Below are positions 1 to 11,500 of a stretch of 64,000 nt of DNA, piece after piece. Position 1 is the first letter of the stretch, and every line of letters starts with the position of its first letter. Below the pieces are notes generated by a model. That model saw only the letters and a program-made list of their open reading frames with translations, was not told the DNA's origin and did not search any database. The stretch spans positions 4,285,314 through 4,349,313 of the forward strand of contig JABACO010000005.1 in assembly GCA_013339895.1 (NCBI GenBank), in the 5' to 3' direction. Both the position numbers and the translations under genes were made by a program. This DNA comes from Ephydatia muelleri. Taxonomy: Eukaryota > Porifera > Demospongiae > Spongillida > Spongillidae.

Positions 1-639
1 TTAACTGAGAACCTGAGTAGGAAATAGGAGATCATTAATGTTGCAATCTGGATAACTACATGTATGGGGTAGGATATACTGTACATTGGTTGTGCACATA
101 CTGTAGTAGAGCTGCCTCACAATGTGCAAGGGTAAATGAACTGTACGCTATACATCAAGGATGCACTGTTAATATGTATACAGTAGATGGACATACGTTT
201 GTCAATCATTAGAACATACAAACCTCATATCCTCGTGGTTTGTCATGCCATTCAACAGCATAAAGCCTCAATTCCCTACAGAAATACATGGCCTGTACAA
301 GCTGATACATTGGTCAAAAGTCACAATACAGGATTTTCGGGAGTACACTTGTTATAAGAAATAAATCATTGGCATTAGAATTACAGTGCACATGTACATG
401 TAATTGTCAGCTACTGTAACTTACTTGAAAATAGAAATGCATATTATATCATGTGACTTGTTTCTAGTGACACTCCAGACTTCACTAGTCAACAATTTAC
501 ATGTACATGGGCTTGCCCCAGAGGTTAAATATCAGATGCTTTGGTTTCATAAGTTTGTCTTGTGTTTGCTCCCATAGGTTAAATGTGTTAAGCTTTTCAC
601 AGCACTTGGTCATTATTAATAACATTCATTTCCACGGCA
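1..639. other. No gene seen
   Basis: Only short open frames without splice context or recognisable domains. It contains CATGTACATG-type palindromes near 390-401 and 498-510, as seen throughout the window. Confidence 0.5.
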
Positions 640-770
640 ACTACTCTCTGCATGAGCCAAAGGATATCTTACTAAGGGAGTATAATTAAATGGTGGCCTC
701 GAAAAGGGTATTCTTAAGGATAGCACATTCCTATCAGGTAAATTATGTTTTTTGTAAGACCATCAGTGGT
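640..770 (+). repeat. Dispersed repeat, copy 1
   Basis: The segment around 'GCCAAAGGATATC', a 'GGTGGCCTCGAAAAGG' block and 'GCAAGACCATC'-like sequence recurs, diverged, at about 2140-2317 and 21895-22030. The later copies lead into the duplicated terminal exon described at 4504-4641, so this may be a partial copy of the same unit. No coding capacity is seen. Confidence 0.4.
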
Positions 771-871
771 TTGCACAAAAGGTTTGTACCTGATCTGTAG
801 ATGCGGCTGATACATTGCTTAAAAGGTACTGAATGTGCATAAAAATAAAGTAGTGGAATTTGTACACTATT

Positions 872-900
872 CCCCCCCCCCCCCCCCCCCCCCCCCCCCC
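872..900. repeat. Poly-C homopolymer (29 nt)
   Basis: An uninterrupted run of C, one of several C or G runs of 20 nt or more in this window (also 19400-19457, 19975-19993, 21194-21306 and 57066-57096). Confidence 0.95.
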
Positions 901-2139
901 TTCTTGCCCTTTCTCCTTTTTCTTCTTGAACATACCACACATAACTTGGGATAGGAACACTTTTGAAGGATGAACATTAATGAAACCAATAGCTTTAGGA
1001 TCAGTTGGCATAATCATTCCGTGAGCAAATACTCATGGCAATATTAGTGGTAGTTGAGTTGGCAACTATAACTACCATATAAGAACTATGCTAGATATCA
1101 CTGACGTATGACCAATTTCTGATGCTTTGATTATTGGTGATTTGACAATTTTGTTAGGGAAGTTTTGTTTCATAATGCATTCACATCAGGAAAGAAAGAG
1201 AGCCAAACGACTAATGAAATACCTAAAAAATCGTGACGTTACATTTGAGTGAGCAAGAGCATGCTACAGAGCAGGGCCTGAAACGAAATGGGCTGCTTAA
1301 AGACAATGATAATGGCAAAGTCCTGATCCTGCTTGCTGGCGATACGAGGAGGCTAAGCGTTACCCTAAAACATCAACAAGGCCTTTGAACGAGTAATACC
1401 ATTAAAACCCAAAGGTATGTCATACTTGTAAAGTGTACTTATTTATGCAATGCATAATGATTTACTAAGGTGATCACATGGCACCTTGGATCCTTATAGT
1501 GTATCCCTCTGTGCTATCGAAGGTACCCTGAGTATATACATGTAGGCCTACATACATGTATATATCCATGTCTCACAGAAGGTTCCAGATTGTAGAGCAA
1601 AGTAACCTTGGAGGTGCATGTAGCTTGCCATAATATCAGGTCTGCTATTAATGCAATGGCTTCAGTGTACCACACTTCCATATACATGTAGGTATGATAC
1701 CCCACCTGGTGCACCTGCCCAAGCAATTGATTGATCAAGCAGTTGCATGATTTGGAGATGACTGAAAAGGTAATGGATTTCTACATGTATCTGTCTGCCT
1801 GTAAGGGTCTGGGAACTCTCACGCGTAACTACTCATTAATTATTGCATACCCGACACTATTTTAAAAGCTGCTCTCTTGGCGGGACGATACAGCAGAACC
1901 GAAAAAGTGATCCGTGTTCACGGACTTCCACGGAAAACTACATGTACCTACATTGTAGAAAAACCATTGGTCGATTTTCTATAGTATATTCCGTGTAAAT
2001 AGTATTTAAACGTGCATTGGGGATCGTGTGCGTATACCATTAAGTGGTTATATAACTTCAGTCAAGGATAGTGCGCAAGCCGCGTCTCGTGCAAGTCCTC
2101 GTGTTGTGTCTATACACTAAACTGCTGAATGCATATATT
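901..2139. other. No gene seen
   Basis: No open frame with a domain, splice pair or repeat structure that I can support. Short palindromic ATGTACATGTAG-like words occur near 1540-1560 and 1683. Confidence 0.4.
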
Positions 2140-2317
2140 CATCTCCTATCTGTTGCTTCTCCAGTGTGAACCAAAGGATATCATGCTATAAAGGTGGTCT
2201 CAGAAAGGCTATAATATGTTGTTAGGATGCCTGTTGCAAGACTCACCCCATCATTATAGGCTATACATGTACTACAGTAGATCTGCATTTACATCTGTTA
2301 TTGATGTTAGACAATAG
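2140..2317 (+). repeat. Dispersed repeat, copy 2 (left flank of foldback)
   Basis: Shares 'GTTGTTAGGATGCCT', 'GCAAGAC' and 'GTTATTGATGTTAG' blocks with 21955-22020. Continuity of this homology after the foldback (at 4311-4641) shows that the foldback was inserted into one copy of a duplicated segment. Confidence 0.6.
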
Positions 2318-4310
2318 ACATCAAGATGGACCAAAGTTGGACGCATAGCTTTAGATTTTGTTGCAACTTCTCATATTTTCCTGTCCTAATATAAAAGTAA
2401 CTTCGGTGAAAAAAGAATTTAAAAATCTCTATTGGTTTACGAAATATACCTCATTAATAATTAATTTTTCCACAACAGTTTTGCTTCTTTGTTGAGTCCT
2501 TACTTTGCTCTCACAGATGTTGCAGGGTTATATTTGGTATCACATAGCTGCTCTTTCTATGCACAATCAAATTATAGTGTTTATTTATGACAGAGGTTAA
2601 AGGGTTAAAAGCAAAATGTATTTATAACACGCATTACAGAATTCTGGTCACTTGCAGATTGAAACTCTACCTTTTTTTTTTTACAAAATCAAAGCCACTC
2701 TTTGTTTTTTCAAAATAAAAAGTCTGAGTATCAGCTATCTCTGGGAACCACATTCAGTTAAATGTCAGGACGCCATTTTTTGCTTTTTAGAAGTGAGTGT
2801 TGTTGACATACGTCACAAGTGGTGTTATGTAATAATTGGTGTACATATGTAAACTGTGGTTGGCATGACTCAGTACATATCAGGACACTCCCCCTTACGT
2901 TTTTATCCTAATAAGGCATTCACGCTTTGAAAGGTATTATTTGGAGTGTTGCGTTTCAAACTTCCGAGATTTCTATTGTGACCCGTTGAAGAGTCGTACA
3001 CGTCGTATATACTCGTATCTTCGCGTTGTACCAATTGCAATGATTACAGAACATCCATATCTCTGTATTCGAAGTAGAGATTTAGCATGCTGCAATTGTC
3101 TACGAAAAATACGTAAGCTGAATCCTGAAATAGCCTTCGTAGATACCCGTGGCGCTAGCAGCCTTACCCAAGCAGTTCTTTCTAGTAGCCCTTCCCGCAG
3201 GCCCTAGTAGCCAAGGTGCAGGCTCTAGTAGCCAAGGTGCAGGCCCTAGTAGCCAAGGTGCAGGCCCTAGCAGCCCTTCTCAAGAAGGTGCAGGCCCTAG
3301 TAGCCCTTCCCAAGAAGATGCAGGCCCTAGTACCATTGGATCAGAGCTGATCCAATGGTACTAGGGCCTGCACCTTCTTGCTATTAAGGCCTGCAAACTT
3401 CTTTAGACGGGCTACTTGGGCCTGAACCTTGGCTACTAGGAAGAGAAGGGCTACTAGATCGAACTGCTTGGGAAAGGCTGCTAGCGCCACGGGTATCTAC
3501 GAACGTATTTTTCGTAGACAATTGCAGCATGTTAAATCTCTACTTCGAATACAGAGAGATAAATGTTCTGTAATCATTGCAGCTGGTACAACACGAAGAT
3601 ACGAGTATATACGACGTGTACGACTCTTCAACGGGTCACAACAGAAATCTCGGAAGTTTGCTTTACAAAACGCAACACTCCAAATAATACCTTTCAAAGC
3701 GTGAATGCCTTATTAGGATAAAAACGTAAGGGGGAGTGTCCTGATATGTACTGAGTCATGCCAACCACAGTTTACATATGTACACCAATTATTACATAAC
3801 ACCACTTGTGATGTATGTCAACAACACTCACTTCTAAAAAGCAAAAAATGGCGTCCTGACATTTAACTGAATGTGGTTCCCAGAGATAGCTGATACTCAA
3901 ACTTTTTATTTTGAAAAAACATCAAGTCAAAGAGTGGCTTTGATTTTGTAAAAAAAAAGGTAGTTTCAATCTGCAAGTGACCAGAATTCTGTAATGCGTG
4001 TTATAAATACATTTTGTTTTTAACCCTTTAACCTCTGTCATAAATAAACACTATAATTTGATTGTACATAGAAAGAGCAACTATGTGATACAAAATATAA
4101 CCCTGCAACAACTGTGAGAGCAAAGTAAGGACTCAGCAAAGAAGCAAAACTGTTGTGGAAAAATTAATTATTCATGAGGTGTATTTCGTAAACCAATAGA
4201 AATTTTTTAATTTTTTTTTCACCAAAGTTACTTTTATATTAGGACAGGAAAATATGAGAAGTTGCAACAAAATCTAAAGCTATGCGTCCAACTTTGGTCC
4301 ATCTTGATGT
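2318..4310. mobile_element. 2.0-kb foldback element (long inverted repeats)
   Basis: The two halves are near-perfect reverse complements: the left arm begins ACATCAAGATGGACC (2318) and the right arm ends GGTCCATCTTGATGT (4310). Homology runs inward for about 0.9 kb per arm, including the AGGACACTCCCCCTTACG block (2881) and its complement (about 3730-3747). The middle is a minisatellite followed by a sharp palindrome centred at 3345/3346. Arms differ by small indels. Open frames in it (for example 2941-3207 and 3429-3704) mirror each other in opposite arms, so they are consequences of the inverted repeat and not separate genes. No transposase is visible, so the element is probably non-autonomous. 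The matching segment at 22000-22030 lacks the element. Confidence 0.85.
3192..3372. repeat. Minisatellite and central palindrome of the foldback
   Basis: Three units of 21 bp (core GCCCTAGTAGCCAAGGTGCA) are followed by two units of 33 bp carrying an added CCCTTC(T/C)CAAGAAG block, and then the palindrome CAGGCCCTAGTACCATTGGA...TCCAATGGTACTAGGGCCTG. Confidence 0.8.
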
Positions 4311-4503
4311 GGAATGACCCTAGTGCAGTTGCATTGAGCATGCATAGAAAAGTAGCAGGTGACATTTACATGTACATGATGGTAATGCAATTAAGATAGC
4401 AGGTAGTGACATTCTAGCCGAGGTACATGTAGGTATCATACTGAGGATACGTAAATGTACAGTAAATTCCATTCTGTCATTTACTTTCTACACTGCATTT
4501 CAG
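4311..4503 (+). repeat. Duplicated segment upstream of terminal exon
   Basis: Corresponds to about 22030-22189. Both contain GCAATTAAGATA, GCAGGTAGTGACATT and ATCATACTGAGGATACGT blocks, then a pyrimidine tract and TTTCAG acceptor. Confidence 0.65.
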
Positions 4504-4641
4504 AGCTCCAACCACAGTGTCCTTCTATTAGGACGATCCAGGTATGAGGAGATTGCAAACTTATCAGAGGAGGAGGACATGAAAGAGGATGTGGCCAAGG
4601 TGACGGACAGGATGATGTGGCCTATTATACTGAGACTATAA
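4504..4641 (+). CDS. Terminal coding exon, acidic tail with a YEEI motif
   Basis: A TTTCAG acceptor precedes 46 codons ending in TAA (4639-4641). The peptide begins with a SSNHSVLLLGRS stretch, then has R-Y-E-E-I followed by an acidic run with Glu/Asp/Lys, and ends in WPIILRL. YEEI is the textbook optimum for Src-type SH2 binding when phosphorylated, so a cytoplasmic signalling tail is possible, but this is inference from four residues. I cannot find the preceding exons in this window; they may lie before position 1. The same exon occurs in decayed form at 22190-22316, which supports it as a real unit, though both could be parts of a repeat. It lies convergent to receptor A. Confidence 0.45.
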   Translation, partial: SSNHSVLLLGRSRYEEIANLSEEEDMKEDVAKVTDRMMWPIILRL

Positions 4642-4750
4642 ACAGCAATGCTTGTGTTATATGATTATTTAAGTCTAGGAACAAGACGTTTTCACAATTT
4701 CCATGATACTGTATGTCTTTGCATGACAATTGTATGAACAAAATCTATGA

Positions 4751-5015
4751 TACAAGTAACTAAAAACATTCTATATGAGAAAGTTGGTGATATAAAGGAT
4801 TTGTAGGCATTAGGGGTGTAAAGTGCAAGGAAACAAGGGTCTAACAATAAGGGAAAACGTAATAATCCTATAATTAGCACACTTGTAGGATGTGTGTGCT
4901 AATATAGCATTTTCCCTTATTGTTAGACCCTTGTTTCCTTGCTTTTTACACCACTATAGCCTTCAAATCCTATATACCACCAACTTTCTCATAGAGAATG
5001 TTTTTGTCACTTGTA
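4751..5015. mobile_element. Palindromic MITE, family 1 copy 1
   Basis: About 265 bp that folds on itself. The left end is TACAAGTAACTAAAAACATT and the right end is its near complement (AATGTTTTTGTCACTTGTA). Inner blocks pair too, such as AACAAGGGTCTAACAATAAGG near 4830 and its complement near 4920. The same ends and inner layout occur at 6201-6476. Confidence 0.75.
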
Positions 5016-5472
5016 CTACTAGTTAACACATGCCTCAAAAGATACTCAACTGTGGGCCAAATCCTCACAGTTGATTTGCAGCTGGTACATGTACCTGTAT
5101 GTATAAATACACATCTGTATGCTTCTGTGCGCATGAAACACTTAAACGCTTGCAAAATTGACTATCTAAAAATTCTGTGCAAACATCAGCAAAGGTTAAC
5201 ACTAAGCCATTTTTGCGTCTTTGCATGTTACATAGCATGCACTCACTACCATACACCTGTGGAATTCACAGCAAGGTACATGTACATGCACCTACCCCTC
5301 TCCCCCAATGGAAACTTACACACTAGCAAGCTGGTATTCTGCAACTGGTGGTCCAGAAACTACACATTTATAGAATAAAAGTACATGTATAACATGGTTG
5401 TGAAGCATTCCTACAACACAAATGTACACATGATGCACAACTGGCTTCAGAGATGACCTTGAAGTGAAGTGA

Positions 5473-5531
5473 TTACACTAAGTACATGTACTCCCTTGGA
5501 CTTTCATCTCCCTCATACTTATACAACACTG
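5473..5531 (-). CDS. Receptor A exon 8: cytoplasmic tail and stop
   Basis: The acceptor reads GAAATAG on the minus strand, and the phase fits the TM exon (2 nt complete a Thr codon). Nineteen residues follow, [18 protein letters not shown] after the Thr, then TAA at 5475-5473. Four tyrosines in 19 residues include Y-M-Y-L, which fits YxxL (endocytic or hemITAM-like), and an acidic Y-K-Y-E-G-D. Tyrosine phosphorylation or clathrin adaptor binding is plausible but not shown. The intron before it is 133 bp. Confidence 0.65.
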
Positions 5532-8500
5532 CTATTTCACAATCGAACAGCTGCATAAAAGGTCATATCCCCATGCAAGAGTTGTGAGGCGTGATAAGCA
5601 CACTGTCCAATGAGTGATTCATTTGCACTAAGATCATGCACATACAAACACCTGCATTACATACTTGCTATACTTCTCCGGGAGTGTCTGTGCAGCCAAT
5701 AGGCCAGTACTGCTATGGTTACTGCAAATATCATGATGATGATGGGTATACCAAGACCAACTCCAACTCCAACTCCAACTATAGGAATTAAAATCAGGAT
5801 GAAATATATGCATGATGCCTGAATATTGAAACACAAGCTCATATATGCATGCATGAATATGCATGTAGATATATTCTTGCATTGTATAGATAATGTTATG
5901 GAGAAATTCAGCAATCCATATCTTTTGACATAGTGATTAATGACTTCACACTAACCTGCTGATGTCAGCTGCATGATTACACCTGTACAAGGAGATAAAT
6001 GATGCAAATACAAGTAACCTTTTTCCACTCCCAGAAAGGTTGTACCATTTAGCCACAGGCTTGTGGATAGTACACATTATGCCTAATGAAATACTGACTG
6101 TGCACATATACACAAAAGAATATTATAAAATCAACTTCTATGCTTTACAAACCTCCCAGATGCGTCAATCTTTGTACTATGATCATCAATTTATAAGTTA
6201 TACAAGTAAATAAAAACATCTTCTATGAGAAAATTTCGTAGCATATACGATTGAAAGACAATGGTGTGACTGAACTGGGAGCAGGAAAATGAACTATAAT
6301 TTAGCACACTCAGGCACTATTAAAGAACGTACGAGTGTGCTAAATATACATGTAGGCCTAGTCATTTTACCGGTCCTATTGTAGTCAAACCTCACTTCCA
6401 TGCTTTTTACACCACCATTGTTATTTCAATTCTATATGCCACCAAACTTTCTCATAGAGAATGTTTTTATTTTGTATGTTTTTTTTCCTCCCAGCACAGT
6501 GTTTACATAGTCTTAGTCTAACACAAATTAAATATTTGGAGGGGGAGGGGAATAGTGGTAGTAATATATATAGCTTGAGGGTGAAAACTTTAGACAATCC
6601 GCAAATTAATTGTGGACGTGGTTAGTATCGTCCATTGAAAGTTTGTGTTGCATCCTCCCAATTATGTTTCACCCTCGAAATCTTCCAGTTGTACAGTATT
6701 TACCAAAAAAAAAAAAACACCATTCTACTGTCTTTATGAATTCATAAATAATGATTGAGATAATTGTAACCGTTTAAATATAGTGTACAAATCATCAGCC
6801 TCCTCCCCATCCCCGGTCTTCTCCTTCTCGTCCTCCTGGTTATCCTCAGCCTCAAGGGGGTGGCAACAGCCATGGTGTAGGTGCCGTGCCGTTCATGGTG
6901 TAGGTGCTGGCCATGGTGTAGGTGCTGGCCATGGTGTAGGTGCTGGCCATGGTGTAGGTGCTGGCCATGGTGTAGGTGCTGGCCATGGTGTAGGTGCTGG
7001 CCATGGTGTAGGTGCTGGCCATGGTGTAGGTGCTGGCCATGGTGTAGGTGCTGGCCATGGTGTAGGTGCTGGCCATGGTGTAGGTGCTGGCCATGGTGTA
7101 GGTGCTGGCCATGGTGTAGGTGCTGGCCATAGTGTAGGTGCTGGCCATGGTGTAGGTGCTGGCCATGGTGTAGGTGTTGACCATGGTGTAGGTGCTGGCC
7201 ATGGTGTAGGTGCTGGCCATGGTGTAGATGCTGGCCATGGTGTAGGTGCTGGCCATGGTGTAGGTGCTCATACATGGCCATGGTGTAGGTGCCGGCAGCC
7301 ATGAGCACAGTGGTGGTGGTAGTGAAGAGATGGGTTCATAGAGGAAGTAGCTATATGGAGAAGGAAATGGTTGCAGTAATTTTATTTCACCTACATGTAC
7401 TGTATATGTACACTGTACTACTAAGCTTTTGCATACATGTAATGTATGCGACCATGAATATCTATGCAATTGAATTAATACAGAGCTGCATGCACAGCAA
7501 GCAGCCGTAATGGAAGCTTTAGTACATCAGATAAAGAACCTTGTAAAGATCAGGTCACAAAGGAGAAAGAGTTGAGTGTTGTCTGTACATGTGAAGTGAA
7601 TGGTTTTGTGCAGAGAGTGTTTTACACATGTTGCATGCACATCCTACCCCTTAGCTTTTTAATGCTAGTGCAATACAACATGCTATAACACACCTTTGGG
7701 TGGTCGTGGTAGTTCTAAGACCCCTGCGATACTGCGTCTTCTTGGCAGCTCACTTTAAGTCTGGACGGCACTGGTAGGGTATACGTTTAGCCAATCGGAC
7801 AGCATCGAGGTCATTCTAATACCGACTCCTGTTAGATACCTTAATGGCAGCTGAATTGTCCTCGTACTTCTGCCTTTTAGCAGCACGGTTCTTCTTGAGG
7901 TCCTCTTGATACCGCTGCCTGTTAGCAGATCGCTTAGATTCAATATCACTCTTGCAGTTGTCACATACAGAGGCATTCTTTTCAGGATTCACTTCATAGC
8001 TCGCTTGGGCTTTAGCCTTGTTCTCTTCTGATAATTTCTCATATTGCTTTTGGAGGTATTCCGCTTGTTGCTTAGAACTCTTCGTTCAATTATGTGAAGG
8101 AATTTTAGAGAAACACAACTTCACAAGCCTAAGTATCGATTAAGCTGTGATAGGAACACCAAATGGATCTCATGCAGGTTGGTGTATTGATACAGTCCAT
8201 AGAGTCTAATAATACCTCTGATGTCACTGGTATTAGTAGCTACGTACTGAATAAGGTATTACTCGCTTTGGTATTTTTTCCCCGATGTGTTATACATATA
8301 CTTTTACCTGACCCCTAAAAAGCTGAAGCGACTGGTGCAATTGCAGTTCTCCAAACTGTTCCTAGCACGAGCTGTTTGTGACAGAAGGAAGTTGACAATG
8401 ACCAAGGAGAAAGTTGGGACTGGGCACAAGAAACTGGAATGAGCAACTTTCTCTAAAAGCGCACGTGTTATGACATGGAACCAACATCAAATTGTAGATC

Positions 8501-11500
8501 TTTGTTTGTCGTTCCATCGCGACAAAGAGATAATGTCAGCGATCCATTTCTCAGTTGTGCCACTAGACGCGAGTCATGTTTTTTAATGAAGTTAATTCAT
8601 TTGCATCAATCCTATACAGAACCTGCTGACGCAAGTTCCAATGATGATCAAATACATTCCTGAATTTTGTTTTGCAAACATTGATTGCCGGATAATGGTA
8701 ACTTAAATTCAGTGCTTTCAAAGCAGGCACATATATGCAATAGTCCCAAAGGTGTACAGCCTTAAAAAATGATCTAAATTGAGATGACAACACACGCACA
8801 GCAAACCTAGCTGTGTGATACACAATGATAGGAGAACAATGTAGCCACATCATATTATTTCAGACAAATTAAAGGTGCACATAAAAAACTGTGCTGTGGT
8901 TTATGATACACAGTATGATATCAGATAAGACATGCAGCAACCAGCACCATGATTGTTTCTAAACCTACAATTCAATTGAATATCAGCTAGTTAACAATCA
9001 TCCAACAAACCACATTATAGTGTTCTAAAAGAGGTTTCAAATAAGTTATTCAATGAATATTGGCCTGATGGAGGTTAGAAACCAAATACATGCAAATGCT
9101 AATATGAGCTCCCTGATACATGTACATACATGTACATGTATCAGTGTAGAACGGAAGGTCATGAGACTGAATTATAGTCCATTGTTCTTTGAATATATGA
9201 AAAAGCTGGTGTCAAATGTAATGGTGGAATTAGCATCAAAATAGGAACAGAAAATACAATGTATCAATTCATATCAGAGCATACATGTACATGTATATCA
9301 ATAGTGACAATTTATATTACACTCAGTGAACATATCCAAATGGATGCATAGTAGCTACTACCTGTAGCTTTGTCTTCTAAACATTATCCAATTCAATCCT
9401 ACCTTGCTTAGGGTCACTCCATGGTCCAACTCCTACTGCATTAATGGATGCCATGGTTACATTGTACAAGGCACCTGTGGTCTTCACATTTTGGGTGAAG
9501 CTACACTTTGACCGAAGACAAGAGTCCCTGACAAGAGGTGAGGATGTGACATTATACCCTTGTGACGATGACATGATATTGTATTGTGTCACACTGCCAC
9601 CCTGAAACAGAAGTGTTTCATAATACCATATATGGTACACAACATGCACACTGTACATACCACATGTGTCCATGTGATGCTCAGTTGTGTGGTTGTACTT
9701 TGTGGTACCTGCTCCACCCCAATGCTGGTAGGGGGGAGGGGCACTGAGGTACGATGGGAAGTACATGTATCACCATGGCAACACATGTTAGTACACTTAC
9801 ATGTCCCTGTAGTCACATATGTTGTGGCATTTCCAGCACAGTTGATGGCCACCACTGCTATGGAGATGGCAGCATCACTGGGCAAGCCAGCAAACATGGT
9901 GGATGTTAGACTAGTTGATGAGCTGACTACACTCCCTGCCCCCATCAGAGTGATGGTGTAGTGGGCAGGGCTGCCTCCATAGGGTGTCCACATGACTATT
10001 AGATCATACAGTCCTGGTGTTACTGAAACTGAAGGTTGACCTGGAGGTGCTGGTGCATGTGCATGTGCATGTGGAAGATGAGAACATTACAGTGCTATGA
10101 TCTAAAGACCAAAGTGGAAGCAGAGAACCCAGCGCTCCCTTGTACATTGTCACACTCTTGCAGTACAGGTAATTCTTATGTTATTCACACTCTCTGTTGC
10201 CCATTGCATGCCATTATATTCATCAACATGTAAAATGTAGCCAGAGGGCAGTGTGGATAAAAACATGTGCACACAATCACCCACATTAAATCAGTGGACA
10301 CTGCTTCGGTGATCGCACCAAGACGACCCTGAAATATGACAGGCTATTTCGGGAGGCGGCCACCAGGAGAAAATCTGCGACCTTCCAATGGGACATGCTG
10401 AAAGAGAACATTCATGTATGGTACACCCGTAACCCCTTTCGGGCAGCAGGGGCAGCCAACCAGCTCCCCCCCCCCCCCGTCAAGGATTGGCTTCCGCAGC
10501 AGGCAATGGCAACAACCAGCAGGGCGAGCATTCCACACACACTGGCTCTGGCCAGGAAATCTGCCGTTGATTTAACTGTGTGTGGTGCACCAAGGGAGCT
10601 GAATGCCTCTATGCCCACAAGTACTGGGGCCCAGGTTGTGGTGGGGACCACCCTGCTATGGCCTGCCCTCGCACCAAGCAGGCACCTGTGTGAGCTCCAG
10701 TGAGCTCACACATCGCTACAAAGCTCTATCTTTGAGCAGGAATAAAGGAATCATCCCAACAAAGCCCGGACCTCATGGCTGCTAGCTGGCATTGACAACG
10801 GCGTTTCCACTGGATACAATGGACCTCATTTTCCCCCACAGCATGTCATTTAGCATCTGCACCTGATGTTATTGATGCTGAAAAAACCAAATATATAGCT
10901 GCTGGACGCATCCTGGACCCATTCTCTGAGCCCACTGACCAACTTTCATACATCAGGGCTACATGTAGGAGCTGTACCAAAGAAGAACGGAAAGTGGAGA
11001 GTCATCAGCATCAATGACTTCATTGATAAGGAAGATTTCACCATCCACTATGCAATAGTAGATGAGGCAGTTGCCATGGAGTCTGGATATGGGAAAGGGT
11101 GCATTATGGCCAAGATTGACCTCTAAGGCTGCCATCCGCATGCATGGTGCCCATTGTAGCAGGGGAGTGGGACCTCCTGGGGCTGTATTGGAAAGGCAAG
11201 TACTACGTTGACACCTGTCTGCCCTTTGGTCTTCGGTCAGCACCCCACATCTTCAACCAGTTTGCCTCTGCCCTCCACTGGATCATGGCCACCAACTACA
11301 GAGCAGTTCTGATTCACTACTTAAACGACTTTCTCCTGGCTGGCCCACCTGGACAGCCTACTTGTCGTGAGTCAATGGAAACCATGCTTAGGGTACACTG
11401 TACATGTACATGTATGTGATAGGTTGAGTATCCCTGTCGCCTTGGACAAGCTGGAAGGTCCAGCCACAGTCATTACTTTCTTGGCATCACCATCGACACT

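Noticed and set aside
2941..3704. Pair of about 90-codon Arg-rich frames
   Set aside because: Mirror images in the two arms of the foldback; one is the complement of the other, not independent genes.
6871..7302. CRISPR array
   Set aside because: Units are contiguous without spacers, and the genome is eukaryotic. The same applies to 23761-24190.
6742..7469. 188- to 205-codon His-Gly-Gln-His or Thr-Met-Ala-Ser-Thr-Tyr frames
   Set aside because: By-product of the 18-bp minisatellite, open in several frames on both strands.
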